Below are positions 12,036 through 23,944 of a stretch of 64,000 bases of DNA, in pieces. The stretch comes from Anthoceros angustus (lineage: Eukaryota; Streptophyta; Anthocerotopsida; Anthocerotales; Anthocerotaceae): contig MU008231.1 of assembly GCA_010909165.1 (NCBI GenBank), positions 20,995-84,994 of the forward strand. Direction: 5' to 3'. The notes below the pieces were generated by a model, which was not told where the DNA came from, searched no databases, and worked only from the letters and a program-made list of their open reading frames with translations. Every line of letters starts with the position of its first letter. Within the stretch, counting starts at the first letter, position 1. The translations under genes were made by a program, and so were the position numbers.

Positions 12036-13125
12036 GCGCGCATCTCCTTCTTCGCCCTCTGTGTCCATCTCCCTAGGGCTTCTCCTCGCGGCCTCATGGC
12101 GCCGGCTTGACCTCGCCAAGTGGGGGCCTTCCGTCGCTCAAAAGCGGTGCTCTCATGTCCGTTTTTGCTTCTTTCTTTTGCCAACGTGTGGCCTCCACTT
12201 GCAGCCCTCCTGACTGCTCACCCTTGAGGAGAATTCCAGCCTCCTCCTTGCGCCCATGCTGGCGCCTCTTATCCTCTCTCTCGGATTTCCAGTTGTCCTG
12301 CTTTTCTGCACAACGCTCCCTTCTTGCTCATTTGGCCTCTCACTGGCAACAAGACTTGCTGATCAATTCTTAGGCCGTCTACAACATGCTCACGTCCTCC
12401 TCCTTTGACCCGCCGTGGCAACCAACTCCTCGTCGGAAATCGGTCATCGTGGCCTCAAGCCGTTTTCGATCGAAATAAGACCTTCATTCACATGTTGCTC
12501 CCCTGCAACCTCTTCAACTCTACCATCTCCTCTACACCTAGGTACTTAGAAATCCTTGCTATCTTACGGACTCTAGCTCACGTCTTCTATAGCATCATAC
12601 ATTCCTCCGAACTTCCCGAACTTTTATCAGGAAAAGGTCACTCCTTCTGGCGGACGTGGTGGTACTCTCTTGAAGTAACCATAAATCCCCTCTACATAAT
12701 CATACAAAGACTCCCCCCTCCTTCTTCGCAGAGTCCTCCACCGGGCCAACGTATGATGTGCATAGCACGCCACAAAATTGGTTCAAAAATACAATTCTCA
12801 AATCATCCCAATCCAGCAGTGATGTAGTCCCATACGTGCAACTATGACCTTGAAGCACTCTAGGAAAATTTCGGAGACAATTTGCGGTTGAGGCTTCCAA
12901 ATTCGCATGCGTCACATGTTCAAAAGTTTCCACAAAAGCCTCGGCATCTTCATCTCGTTGCTTCTCCCCAAATCTCATCTCCGCTGGTATGTGGGGTGAC
13001 CGACTCACCACCTCTACTTCCTCCACTCATGGTCGAGGCGTCCACAAAATTGTGGGCACATCCCAAGAAACTCCCACACCTGGCGAACAAATGCTGCAAG
13101 CGGATGTGCATACGACTTGGGCACA
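12036..13125 (-). repeat. Tandem duplication in B, distal copy, with gag-like frame
   Basis: A unit of about 1.09 kb is present twice head to tail. Matching landmarks are catctccttcttcgccctct at 12041 and about 13130, and gatcaattcttag at 12361 and 13449. The minus-strand frame at 12700-13026 contains EAFVETFEHVTHANLEAS and then LLDWDDLRIVFLNQF, which looks like a gypsy gag capsid segment. Further frame changes follow toward lower coordinates. Confidence 0.65.
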
Positions 13126-14165
13126 AGCGCATCTCCTTCTTCGCCCTCTGGTGTGTCCATCTCCCTAGGGCTTCTCCTCCTCGCGGCCTCATGGCGCCGG
13201 CTTGACCTCGCCAAGTGGGGGCCTTCCGTCGCTCAAAAGCGGTGCTCTCATGTCGTTTTGCTTCTTTCTTTGCCAACGTGTGGCCTCCACTTGCAGCCCT
13301 CGACTGCTCACCTTGAGGAGAATTCAGCCTCCTCCTTGCGCCCATGCTGGCGCCCTCTTATCCTCTCTCAGTTCCAGTTGTCCTGCTGCGGCTTTTCACA
13401 CTGCCTCCTTCTTGCTCATTTGGCCTCTGCTGGCAACAAGACTTGCTGATCAATTCTTAGACCGTCTACAACATGCTCACGTCCTCCTCCTTTGACCCAG
13501 GCCGTGGCAACCAACTCCTCGTCAGGAAATCGGTCATCTGTGGCCTCAAGCCGTTTTCAGTCGAGAAATAAGACCTTCATTCACATGTTGCTCCCCTGCA
13601 ACCTCTTCAACTCTACCATCTCCTCTACACCTAGGTACTTAGAAATCCTTGTTATCTTACCAGACTCTAGCTCCACGTCTTCTATAGCATCATACATTCC
13701 CTCGAACCGAACTTTTATCGGAAAGGTCACTCCTTGGCGGACGTGGTGGTACTCTCTTGAAGTAACCATAAATCCCTCTACATAATCATACAAAGACTCC
13801 CCTCTTCCTTGAGTGCTCCACGACCCAGCGTATGATGTGCATAGCTCGGCCACAAAATCGTTTCAAAACTACAATTCCCATATAATCCCAATGCGTGTGA
13901 TGTAGCCCCATCGTGCAACTATGACCGAAGCACTCTAGGAAAATTTGGAGACAATTTCTGAGGCTTCCAAATTCGCATCGTCACATGTTCAAAAGTTTCC
14001 ACAAAGCCTCGGCATCTTCATCTCGTTGCTTCTCCCCAAATCTCACATCTTCTGGTATGTGGGGTGGTGACTCACCACCTCTACTTCCTCCATGGTCGAG
14101 GCGTCCACAAAATTGTGGGCACACATCCCAAGAAACTCCCACGGCGGTAAACAAATCTGCAAGCG
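13126..14165 (-). repeat. Tandem duplication in B, copy next to the primer-binding site, with gag-like frame
   Basis: This is the second copy of the 1.09-kb unit. The minus frame at 13581-13853 gives a different open part of the same protein (ESLYDYVEGFMVTSREYHH, then GVTFPIKVRFEGMYDAIED). That is typical of the gag region that precedes the zinc knuckle, with the pattern S-L-x-x-Y-V-E-x-F. The two copies differ by many small indels, and neither is intact. Confidence 0.65.
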
Positions 14166-14913
14166 GGATGTCTTGTCAGACTTGGGCTGGCGCCTCGATC
14201 CTCCCTAGCAATCGGGTTGAAAGGGCAGTTGGGCAATAATCGAACAAGACCTTGGAAAGCTCGGCCATTAGATCTCGTACCCCAACTTCTCCACCTGCCA
14301 AATCTCACCCTCTTGCCTTCCTCCTCTTACGACAACCAACTCGAGCTAGAAGAGCTCAACAATCCACGAAAAGTCCTCCTCTTGCGAACGAAGATGTACT
14401 TGAAATTACTAACCACTGGCTCGGATTCTTGACCCTCACCCTTAATCGAACTCCTCGGTAACAACCTCCTTCCTCTCGTCTGTCGTGAGCACAACCTCCT
14501 CCTGCTCTTAGACAACTACCTCTTCTTCCTCAACGAACCCCACGAAGATGTTAGCACATGTAGCTTCCTCCAAGAGCTCTCTCCTCCGTTTCTTCCTTTG
14601 CACATCGGCACTAAACTTTCTTCACACACAAGATTTCTCCGTCACTCACAAATCCTTTGCAGACAAAGCGGGGCGACCGCTCTACACGTAAATTACTTCC
14701 TTCCCTCCCCAACTAGACATCTGCAAGCATCCTCATGACCTCCAACCCACTCGTTAAGAAGGAAGCAAATCACACCTTAGTGTCTCACCATTCACCCCTA
14801 TGACAACTAGACGTGAAGTTCCTTCTTCACCAACATATGGTCAACCCTCGGTCCCTTCTCAAGCATTCTACCCTAGCATGGAAACCACAAAACTTCAAAC
14901 TTTCAACAACAAG

Positions 14914-14927
14914 TCCCGACAGCGCCA
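14914..14927 (-). other. Primer-binding site of element B
   Basis: On the minus strand the sequence reads TGGCGCTGTCGGGA, separated from the LTR end by a few A/T bases. It should pair with the 3' end of a host tRNA ending ...CAGCGCCA, similar to the Asp-type primer sites of plant Athila/Tat elements. The tRNA identity is inferred. Element A has the same site at 28721-28735. Confidence 0.8.
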
Positions 14928-15933
14928 AAAATGTGGTAGGGAGAATCGGGCACTCAGGGTCCTCCCACTATAGCGGCCACACTTATCCCATCGCCGTCAG
15001 ACGCTTGGGGTTTCGTCCCATGAGACTTGTGTGAAAGTTCGAGGTCTTGTGCACCGCCACTGCGACACTCTCTTCTCAACAAGCAAGGCGCCCACTCCTC
15101 CTCACACTGCACCACTTGCCGCTCAAAAATCGCCAACCCTCGACCTACAACGACACTGTCCCGCCTCGTGCACGACCATCGACCACAGCGACGTCACGAC
15201 CGACCACTCACACCTACCCGCCTCGAAGCCTACCACGGCGCCTACCTGTTCACCGCGACCACTTAAGACCAAACTTGACCTACAACGACACAACACAATT
15301 GCGGTGTCCCTCGAAGAAGAGCCTACCACGGCGCCGGGGACCCCGGTTCACACCGCGATTTCGTCCCTACTTCTAAGACTACTCTTCTCCACTCGGGAGC
15401 GCTCTTTGCATTTGGGATTCGTCCCTTAGGCTCGCTGTGGCCTTCCACTAACACCTACACCTCTAATCCTCTACTCATCTTCTCATCTCCTCATCCTCTT
15501 CCTCCTAGTCTAACCTCTCACCTGGTTTCGACCGCCCTTCAAGACAACCGCCTGGGTCCGCCTCCACCAGCAAGTTCTTCCTTGGGCCGGTTGCTATGAG
15601 TTTGACACCAGACAGCGAGAACCTCCAGGGAGTCTTTCCCTGTAGTCTACCCTCAAGCCGAGAGTTCTCTGGGCATTTGCCACACACCCAAAGCAAAGCA
15701 ATTTCACAGCAACCATTCACAAGGGGAGCAACTCGTTTAGGCACTTGCAAGGAGCAAGTCCTCCACCAAGCACTCCGACCACCGCGACTTCCTCTCTACT
15801 GACCGTGTTGGCTCACAGCAGAAATTCCTCTGTAATGGCAAAGGACTCGATGAGCGTGAGCGCAAGACATGATACTTTACTTTGTGAAATCCTCCTCCTC
15901 TTATAGGAGGCCTTCCACATACAACCTCCCTTG

Positions 15934-17750
15934 GGTGACCCTCTGCAGTCACCTTTTCCAATATTCTATTATTTCCTACCGCCACATTTAAGGCTGGCAT
16001 CTAAGTCTACTCTCCTCTCAGTGCACCACTTGCCTTTGCCAATCAACCTCGACCCGACAAACAATTGCGGGTCACGCCTCGTGACGAGCCTACCACGGGC
16101 GCCAGGACCCCAGTTCACACCGCGATTTCGTCCCTACTCTGACCTACAGCGACATGACCTGCCTCGACAGCCTACCAGCAGACCCCACCACCTATGGGAG
16201 GCCACAATTCGGCGCCTACGCAGCCTACCCAGGACCCCAGTTCACACCGCGATTTCGTCCCTACTTCTAAGACTACTCTTCTCCACTCGGAGGCGCTCTT
16301 ACTTGCAGTTGGGATTCGTCCCTTAGGCTGCACTGGCCTTCCACTAACACCTACACCTCTAATCCTCTACTCATCTTCTCATCTCATCCTCTTCCTCCTA
16401 GTCTAACCTCGGTTCGCTTCTTGGTTTGACTCGCCCCCTGGCACTGCAGGGTCGCCTCCACCAGCAAGTTCTTCCTTGGGCGGTTGCTATGAGTTTGACA
16501 CGGGGAGAACCTCCGAGTCTTTCCTGTAGTCTACCCTCAAGCCGAGTTCTGGGCATTTGCCACACACCCAAAGCAAAGCAATTTCCAACCATTCACAAGG
16601 GAGCAACTCGTTTAGGCACTTGCGAGCAAGTCCTCCACCAAGCACTCGACCATGACTTCCTCTCTACGTGACATGTTGGCTCACGGCACGAAATTCCTCT
16701 GTAATGGCAAAGGACTCGATGAGCGTGGGCGCAAGACATGATACTTTACTTTGTGAAATCCTCCTCCTCTTATAGGAGGCCTTCCACATACAACCTCCCT
16801 TGGGTGACCCTCTGCAGTCACCTTTTCCAATATTCTATTATTTCCTACCGCCACATTTAAGGCTGGCATCTAAGTCTACTCTCCTCTCAGTGCACCACTT
16901 GCCTTTGCCAATCAACCTCGACCCGACAAACAATTGCGGGTCACGCCTCGTGACGAGCCTACCACGGGCGCCAGGACCCCAGTTCACACCGCGATTTCGT
17001 CCCTACTCTGACCTACAACGACACAACTTGCCTCCTCTTATAGGAGGCCTTCCACTAACACCTACACCACCTATGGGAGGCCACAATTCGGCGCCTACGC
17101 AGCCTACCCAGGACCCCAGTTCACACCGCGATTTCGTCCCTACTTCTAAGACTACTCTTCTCCACTCGGAGGCGCTCTTACTTGCAGTTGGGATTCGTCC
17201 CTTAGGCTGCACTGGCCTTCCACTAACACCTACACCTCTAATCCTCTACTCATCTTCTCATCTCATCCTCTTCCTCCTAGTCTAACCTCGATTCGGGCTT
17301 CTTGGTTTGACTCGCCCCCTGGCACTGCAGGGTCGCCTCCACCAGCAAGTTCTTCCTTGGGCGGTTGCTATGAGTTTGACACGGACGGGAACCTCCGAGT
17401 CTTTCCTGTAGTCTACCCTCAAGCCGAGTTCTGGGCATTTGCCACACACCCAAAGCAAAGCAATTTCCAACCATTCACAAGGGAGCAACTCGTTTAGGCA
17501 CTTGCGAGCAAGTCCTCCACCAAGCACTCGACCATGACTTCCTCTCTACGTGACATGTTGGCTCACGGCACGAAATTCCTCTGTAATGGCAAAGGACTCG
17601 ATGAGCGTGGGCGCAAGACATGATACTTTACTTTGTGAAATCCTCCTCCTCTTATAGGAGGCCTTCCACATACAACCTCCCTTGGGTGACCCTCTGCAGT
17701 CACCTTTTCCAATATTCTATTATTTCCTACACTTGACATTTAAGGCTGGC
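15934..17750. repeat. Three tandem copies of an ~870-bp module in the B 5' LTR
   Basis: The landmark cagtcaccttttccaatatt recurs at 15948, 16817 and 17697. Spacing is about 869 and then 880-890 bases. The left LTR has this landmark once (5890). Bases 15930-16140 and 16799-17009 are identical as far as I compared. Each module includes the TATA-like box, so the promoter-like region is multiplied in this LTR only. Confidence 0.8.
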
Positions 17751-18909
17751 ATCTAAGTCTCTTCGATCCTAGGTAAATTCTATTCTAGCAACTTCACCTA
17801 TGGCCACTCTTTAATGTTGCCAACCTACACCACCTATCCTTCCCATTCCCCAAAGCTCATTTATGGTCATTGACAATTCTCAGTCCTTATCTTGTGGCGA
17901 GCCTTCCCATTGGTCTTCTCATCCCCTTTTGCTTGGTCTTCCCCTCCCTCCCTCATGACTTTTGGGGCCAAAGTACTTGCCTCCCCTACCATCTCCTTCC
18001 TTCTTCTCGGGCGCGCCCGATTCCTCTTGCCATCCGTGCACCGCGCCTTCCGCGCACTCGAATGGCCCATCTTCTAGCCTCCACCCGACGCTCCTTCAAA
18101 GGGCACCCTACCGCGGTAGTCCGCGGATCATCGGGTAGGTGACTACCTACCATGGTAGTCCGGTCCCTATCTCCTTCCCTCTTCCTCATCGGTGATGGTC
18201 CACAGGGTTGAGATCCTTTTGCTCCTTTCCTATTGTTTGATTTGTCCATACCTATCATGGAGCATGTCTTCAAAGGTTCCTCCCCATTTCTGACCGATGT
18301 TGTCACCTCGCTAATTCCTCCGGGCCTTCTTTGCGTTGGTCTCCTCTCTCTGGCTCCTCCCTTATCCGTGGGGTGAGGGAATTTCACTCCCTTCCTGTCT
18401 CGGACCCCCGTCTTCCACCGGCATTGCTCCCACCACCTTATCATCTATCGGGGTGTTGCTGGATGCCCTTCCATCCTCAATCGGGCCTTGGCTGGCTCCC
18501 CTCGATCCCACGCCCTGGCCTAGTGAGTCGCGACTCACCGAGGTGGCACACCACGGTAGTCTGATCACTGCGGTAGGGTGGTCACCACCGTAGGTGACCC
18601 CTACCTTGCTCTGCGCCATCTCCTTCCTTTGGCGCCGAGGACTCATCCTCCTCTCCTTCACTTGTGGAACAAGTGACCTCCTTGCTCTGCACTTATGTTG
18701 GTAGGTTGAGCTCCTCTTTGTGATTTTCATTCTCCTAGGGAGACAACCTCCTCCTTAACATCTGTGGGGCCAAAGTACTTGCCTCCCCTACCATCGCTCT
18801 CCCTCAATAGCACTTGCATCCATTGCCTCCTCCTTCGCCTCTGTTGGTGCCCGCCCTGAGGTTCCCTGCGCCTCCCACTAGGTGTGGTGCCTTCTTCCCT
18901 CTGCTTTCC

Positions 18910-18994
18910 TTATGGCACTATGGGCTCCTCTCGCCATTTCTTCTCCAAACTCCTCGGAGTCCATATCGCTTGTGACCTCATCAAAATCTAAGGC
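18910..18994 (-). pseudogene. Acidic reading-frame remnant inside the B LTR (right copy)
   Basis: This is the same DFDEV...MDSEEF peptide as at 7126-7212, ending at an equivalent stop (18910-18912). The upstream part of the frame is interrupted. Confidence 0.38.
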
Positions 18995-20639
18995 CCCGGC
19001 TTAATGCACGAGGGCCTCCCTATCATCATCGTGTGGCCCAAGCATCCTCCTCTTCACAATTATTGTAGGCCTCCACACACACCATGCCCCAATATTTTTG
19101 GCAATGGGTTTACACTCCAAACTACCACCATGCGCTTCATGAGTTGGGGTTTCTTGGCCTTGAAACCCTTCACGGCATCCACACAGCTTCCTCCAGCCTC
19201 ATCCTTGCAGCTTGGCTCTTAGCAATCCCATGAGGAGAACAAACACCAAGCTAAGCACCAAGAACACTAAGGACATCCCTCTTAGAAGAAATTCACTCTC
19301 AAAACCAAGCCAAGGCACACAAGACCCAAGAAATTGGTGCCACAAGAAAGAGAACACCAAGAGGAGATGGCGGCATCACTCTTAAGAAGGCACACACAGG
19401 CGAGGCGCACACACAAGCTCTAGCTCACTCCCTCTGCACTTTTAGACAGGCCTCAGGTCTTCTCATGCGACAATTATAGCAGAGCTCCTAAATTGCAGCC
19501 ATAGATTTGAGTGGTTGTTGCAAGCATGTGGCCATATCCCATCCATTATTTGCACAGCCATAACCTCTAATTTCTATCGTAGCCATCAATCCCCACCATG
19601 AATCTAAGGATCCTTTCCATCCATCTTGCACAAATTCAAGACCCTAGTTGGTTTGCACCAAGAAGGCTCTTAAGTCATCAATCCTTCAGCTCTTGTGCAA
19701 GAGCAACATTCCCTGCATCTCCTTGGCCCTAGGCGCTCCCATAGAGACCATCCTACCCAGCAAAACCCAAGAAAAAAGCTCAATCCTCAGCCTCCAAAAT
19801 CCGTGCGCCGGGCCGCGCCTGCAACTCCCTACTAAGAACTTTCCCAATCAGCTCCCGTGTGTCTTTTGCAAATATAAGTTGATACTCCTCACACAAAAGG
19901 CACCCCATCTGAGCGCTGATCCACCCATAGGACGCTTAACTCGAGTTCTTATACCCCCACGTCCAACACACCAAGTTCCCTTCATGCACATTTTGCCAAA
20001 TACATTTTACTCATTCGTTATTGAACTCCTCACCAAGCTCCTTCTCCACGTTCCTCCTTAGCGAACTCCTTCACCAACTCTCGAATCAGCCTACCTTGCT
20101 GCCCAATTCTCCTCGCGGCCACCACAACGACCTCCCTTCACACCTACTTGCAGCCCAACTGCGAATTTTGCCTTCATGATGCACACCCCGTTGCGATTCC
20201 TTCACCATATTGCAGCCCATCCGCACCGCCTTCCTGTGCCACCTCCATCTTAGCCCCAAATTCAGATGAGAGCTCTACCATGGCCTCTCCTAGTTCGACA
20301 CGGCCCTATCATGCCATCCTCACATCATTACTCCACTGCAAGTACTTCCACATGCGACCGCCATGGCCTCCTCTTGCAAATGACTAGCATTTGGTGCACC
20401 ATAACTTCAGCTCTCGTCTTCTTCATCCTTCGCCTTGGCCTGGCACCCCTCGCAACATGTGCTAGGCACTCTCCACCCCCTTCCTGGTAGAGCTGCCCAC
20501 CTACCAACGTGCTGCCTACCTACGGTCTTTGGGTAGGGCTATAGTGGGTACCCCACTCACCCTTGTACGTGTTGTTCCTATCACGGTAGGGTGTGCACCT
20601 ACCATGGTAGGCGTCTCCCTATACACCATTTGGCCCTAT

Positions 20640-21310
20640 CCGGCTGCATCTCTTGAGCTCCTCCGGGGCTCGCTCATGGAGGTTTCCTCCTCCTCGGAAG
20701 AACCCCTCGGGTTCTACCACGCTTCCTCCTCTTCCTTCGCAGTCCTCCAGCCTTGATGCAGCGCTTGACGATGCTTGTCCTCCAGTGTCTTCTTCAACAT
20801 AAAGGCAATGGTCTTTCCATGCTTGGCCGAGATGGACAATCTTGAATGGATGCCAAGAACCTTCCAGCTCCTTGCACACACACACACCCGGCCTTGACCT
20901 CGCCCTTGCTCACAATTCCTCTTATACCCTTGCTTTTCCCGCACGAGTTTCCAATTGTGATTTGAAGAAGGAATTCTCTAAGCGTTCACTGATTCTTACA
21001 TCTTCTCCAGCAAGTTGAGAGTCCCTTCTAATTTCTCTCTTCAATTTTGACATGCCTTGCTCTTCCCAACACTCCTTTGGGCTTGGGCAAGCATTGCCTT
21101 CTTCCTTCCACCTCCTTCCTTCCTTCTTCTCTTGTTGCACCCCTCTTCTTCCTCGGATATCCTCTTCGCTATCGCACGCATCGCATACCTGTGGGGCTCT
21201 TCTACAGACTCTTGGTGTGGCGCCTTCCTGCAGTTGGCGCTTCCTCACCTTCAAGTTGTGACCTCCTACACACAGATTATAAAGATAACTTGGGGTTATG
21301 GTAACTACCA
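20640..21310 (-). pseudogene. Charged coiled-coil-like frame inside the B LTR (right copy)
   Basis: This is the counterpart of 8570-9480. The minus frame 20922-21311 is open for 129 codons and includes CPSPKECWEEQGMSKLKRE and ISERLENSFFKSQLETR. It is more continuous than in the left LTR because of different small indels. No domain is recognised. Confidence 0.38.
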
Positions 21311-21777
21311 ATCTACTCGCCTTGGATATGCACCACGTGGCACCTTTTCTACAGATTGATTGGAGTTTCCCAATTCCTCTTATACTAAGATACTATTTCC
21401 CCTAGTTTCCTAACGGCCCAATCTAGCTTTTAATTTCCTATTGACCCATTTATCTAGTCCACTATTGGTGGGCATATATAGTGGATATCTCCCTATCCTA
21501 ATTTCCCTTTTGTCCGAGATCTCCCTAGTCCGCCTACCGGTAGTCCGCCTTTCTCACCCCACCTCGAGGTTCTCGTCTACACCCTACCCTTCCGCCTCTG
21601 GGGGTCGTTTTGACCCGTTCTTCTTCCTCGGATATCCTCTTCCTAACAATATCCTACAACTCCAGCTTCAAGATTCTCGGGAATTTCTGCATGCTCCTCT
21701 TCAATCGTTCCTAGCCAAAAAAAATCAAACTTGTTGCCTTGGCTCTTTTGGCCGTTGCCCAAACTTTATGCTCCACA

Positions 21778-21782
21778 CCTAA
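21778..21782. repeat. Target site duplication of element B, right copy
   Basis: CCTAA follows the LTR end directly and matches 4801-4805 exactly. Confidence 0.88.
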
Positions 21783-22727
21783 CCCTTCCATCGCCTCTCA
21801 TAATCGACATCAAAAGGGATTGTAGGTGCATCTCCGCCTCCCGCCGCACATTCTAAGGAACCGATACCTCAAATCTCGAAAGGTTGCCTTCCTATTGTCC
21901 TCAAGCATTGTCTACCACAACAGTTTTGCGAAAATCACGTAATACGAACCTCTTCACATTTCATCTCGTGCACTTTAGATTGCCGTCACTTGGGCGCCTA
22001 CGTGGTGGTCCATGCTCGATAAATGATTCGGACCCGGCTTCAAATTGTATGTACGCCTTTGGAGGTGGATGTTCAAATGCACCGTCATCCGAGTCCTCTT
22101 CCTCCACAACAGTTCCACCGAACGTGCCAGCAGTGGAAATGTATCTTCTAGATACAACCGGCCTCAAAACCGAGTTGGCATTCACCCCAACTAAGCGGCC
22201 ATATCCGACCGCGGTCGTCCGGCGTGGAGCACTTCCCAAAGGAGTAGTCTTGTGGATGGCCGGAATGTACGGCGAGGCCTGTCCTGGCGGAGAAGGACTT
22301 CCGTGAATGGAATCCAACATACCGAAACGGCGGTGTGTCGGAATGGATGCGCTTATCGGCGGAAGTGGTGGAGGCCGTGCACCGCAGATAATAACACACA
22401 TCCGGAATCATGTTCAAGAGCCTTTGAATGCAATCGATTTCGCACGAGTTTGCACGACGACCTTCATCTACTTCTCCTCTTCAACTTGAATACCTTGACG
22501 CCGATAGGCATTTCAAGCTGGGAACCGCGCCGTTGATGCCTCTGACCGGAGTGTTGCATATCGGGAGGAATCTCGCGTTCTGCCCGACCGATAGCATCCA
22601 AGTCCTTTGACTTCAAGAACTCCTTCCACTGCTTCAACATCGGCAAATTTTCAAGAGCTACCTGTGCATGCGAGGGAAGAACTGCACTTTGAATCAAGAT
22701 CAAAGTCACACCCACAATTATAGACAT
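21783..22727 (-). pseudogene. C1, 5' part: decayed gene interrupted by element B
   Basis: Minus-strand frames run toward the element B insertion. From the far end these are LENLPMLKQWKEFLKSKDLD (near 22620), then a Pro/Arg-rich segment, then an acidic stretch VVEEEDSDDGAFEHPPPKAY (near 22060-22120). Close to the insertion, EMHLQSLLMSIMRGDGRV can be read, and across element B the minus frame resumes at 4786 with SDEEKCIVVEALRPRLYRVW. Joining is inferred from strand, the target duplication and similar character. No known domain is seen in this N-terminal half. Several stops and frame changes make it non-functional. Confidence 0.45.
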
Positions 22728-23944
22728 GTGACATAAGGTGGTACCGTGTGGTGTTGGATGATTTATAATTGCGACTCGATGGATGATGGCGAACGGTTAA
22801 TCGATGGACCTTGAATGAGAGTGCACCAATGCCTTAGAAAATGATGGCATAAGATGAGGTGGATGCATCGAATTTGTAATGGGCCTATTTTAGGCATTTG
22901 AGGTTAAATGAATGATGACCGTGTTCGGACTCAACTGCTACAACTTCGAGCCGCTTTTAGAATTCAGTGTGTTAAGGCTTTATCGTAATCCCGCTGATGC
23001 GCTTCAAACATCCATATTTCATTTCCACGTAAGCTCGAGCCTCCTTTTCATCAAGAGTTCGAGAGTCCGGACACTAATTCTCTTACTTCCTCCCGCCAAC
23101 TTCCCGCATGCAGGTTTTGAAGATTGCAGGATGGTGATCGCGAGGACGCCACGGAGCAATAAGCATGCAGATCGACCCCGCTGCTGGAGGCGCCGCCACG
23201 CATCGAAGCTGGAAAAATGCGGCTACGCAAGAGCAGCAGGATCGCAAGGGCGCAGACTGATGAGGGGATGCATCCCCGCGAATGTAACAGAACCCCACCG
23301 CTATTATGCAATTGAGAGAATCCTCTCATGGTAGTGTCCGGACGTCCACCTCAAAGGGTACTCAACGGAGAGGATATGAAGACATTGATGGCCGAGGGAG
23401 CACCAACCTCGGTGGAAATGCAACAGCGATTCCTCATGCTTTTAACTTTGTGGAGCAGGTGAAAAAGCTCCGTGATTCTCTTCCAAGCGGTACAACATGC
23501 ATAAAGAGTGGAGCGTTGTTGCGTAAGAAGAACTCAAGATCCAGTCGCCTTGGATTCCACCATCGGCCTTATGGATTAACGGTTACAATGGTATTGAGGG
23601 GATTCCTGCAAGAGTCGGATGGATTCTATAACAAAGGACTGAATGGGCGAAGATATGCACATACGCTTTTGGTCACCAAGAAACCTCATTTGCACATAAA
23701 CGATGACATCAACACACATCTCCTCACGATAATGGATGCCAAGATAATGCCTCGTCTAGAGCCCAGTTGAAATCGGCCTTATGTGATTCCAAAAGTGTTC
23801 AAGATGTAAGTCGCTTGTATGTCACCATGTATCACTTCCCATTTTCGCTAGGGTTTCGCCGCACGCTGGTATACTCATTGTTTTCCTCTTTAAAATGAAT
23901 GGGGAGAACAATTTTGCCGCTGTTTCTACCCGCCACCATCAAGG
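22728..23944. other. Region between the divergent C1 and C2 remnants
   Basis: About 1.2 kb separates the two divergent decayed genes and would hold their promoters. Plus-strand open stretches (22912-23334 and 23306-23770) have no recognised motif. An imperfect inverted repeat lies at 23065-23076 and 23332-23343. Nothing else can be supported. Confidence 0.35.
23065..23343. repeat. Small inverted-repeat unit (possible MITE or hairpin)
   Basis: gtccggacacta at 23065-23076 is the exact reverse complement of tagtgtccggac at 23332-23343. Weaker complementarity continues inward (attctct / agagaat with an offset). The unit spans 279 bp. No clear target duplication is visible. Confidence 0.35.

Larger units (their letters stand above)
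4806..21777 (-). mobile_element. Element B: 17-kb Ty3/gypsy LTR retrotransposon with giant LTRs, RT missing
   Basis: The element is read right to left. It has a 5' LTR (14932-21777), a primer-binding site (14914-14927), gag-like sequence (tandemly duplicated, 12036-14165), an unassigned stretch, integrase (10001-10870), a polypurine tract (9975-9989) and a 3' LTR (4806-9974). Both LTRs begin TGTGG and end CACA on the minus strand, and the whole is flanked by CCTAA. No reverse transcriptase motif was found between gag and integrase, so the copy cannot move by itself. The integrase type (KLRLRWM near its C-terminus) and the primer site resemble plant Tat/Athila elements. It interrupts the decayed gene C1. 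It is probably a fairly young insertion, because the duplication is perfect and long stretches of the two LTRs are identical. Confidence 0.85.
14932..21777 (-). repeat. Element B 5' LTR (6.8 kb)
   Basis: The left end, TGTGGTAGGGAG, is next to the primer-binding site. The right end, gctccaca, is next to the CCTAA duplication. It aligns with 4806-9974 throughout but is about 1.7 kb longer, because a segment of about 870-890 bp is present three times (15934-17750). Long stretches such as 19480-19680 match the left LTR almost base for base, while CG-rich spots differ by small indels. Confidence 0.85.

Noticed and set aside
15934-17750. Separate solo LTR insertions inside the B LTR
   Set aside because: The three copies are head to tail with no element ends or target duplications between them, so tandem duplication fits better.
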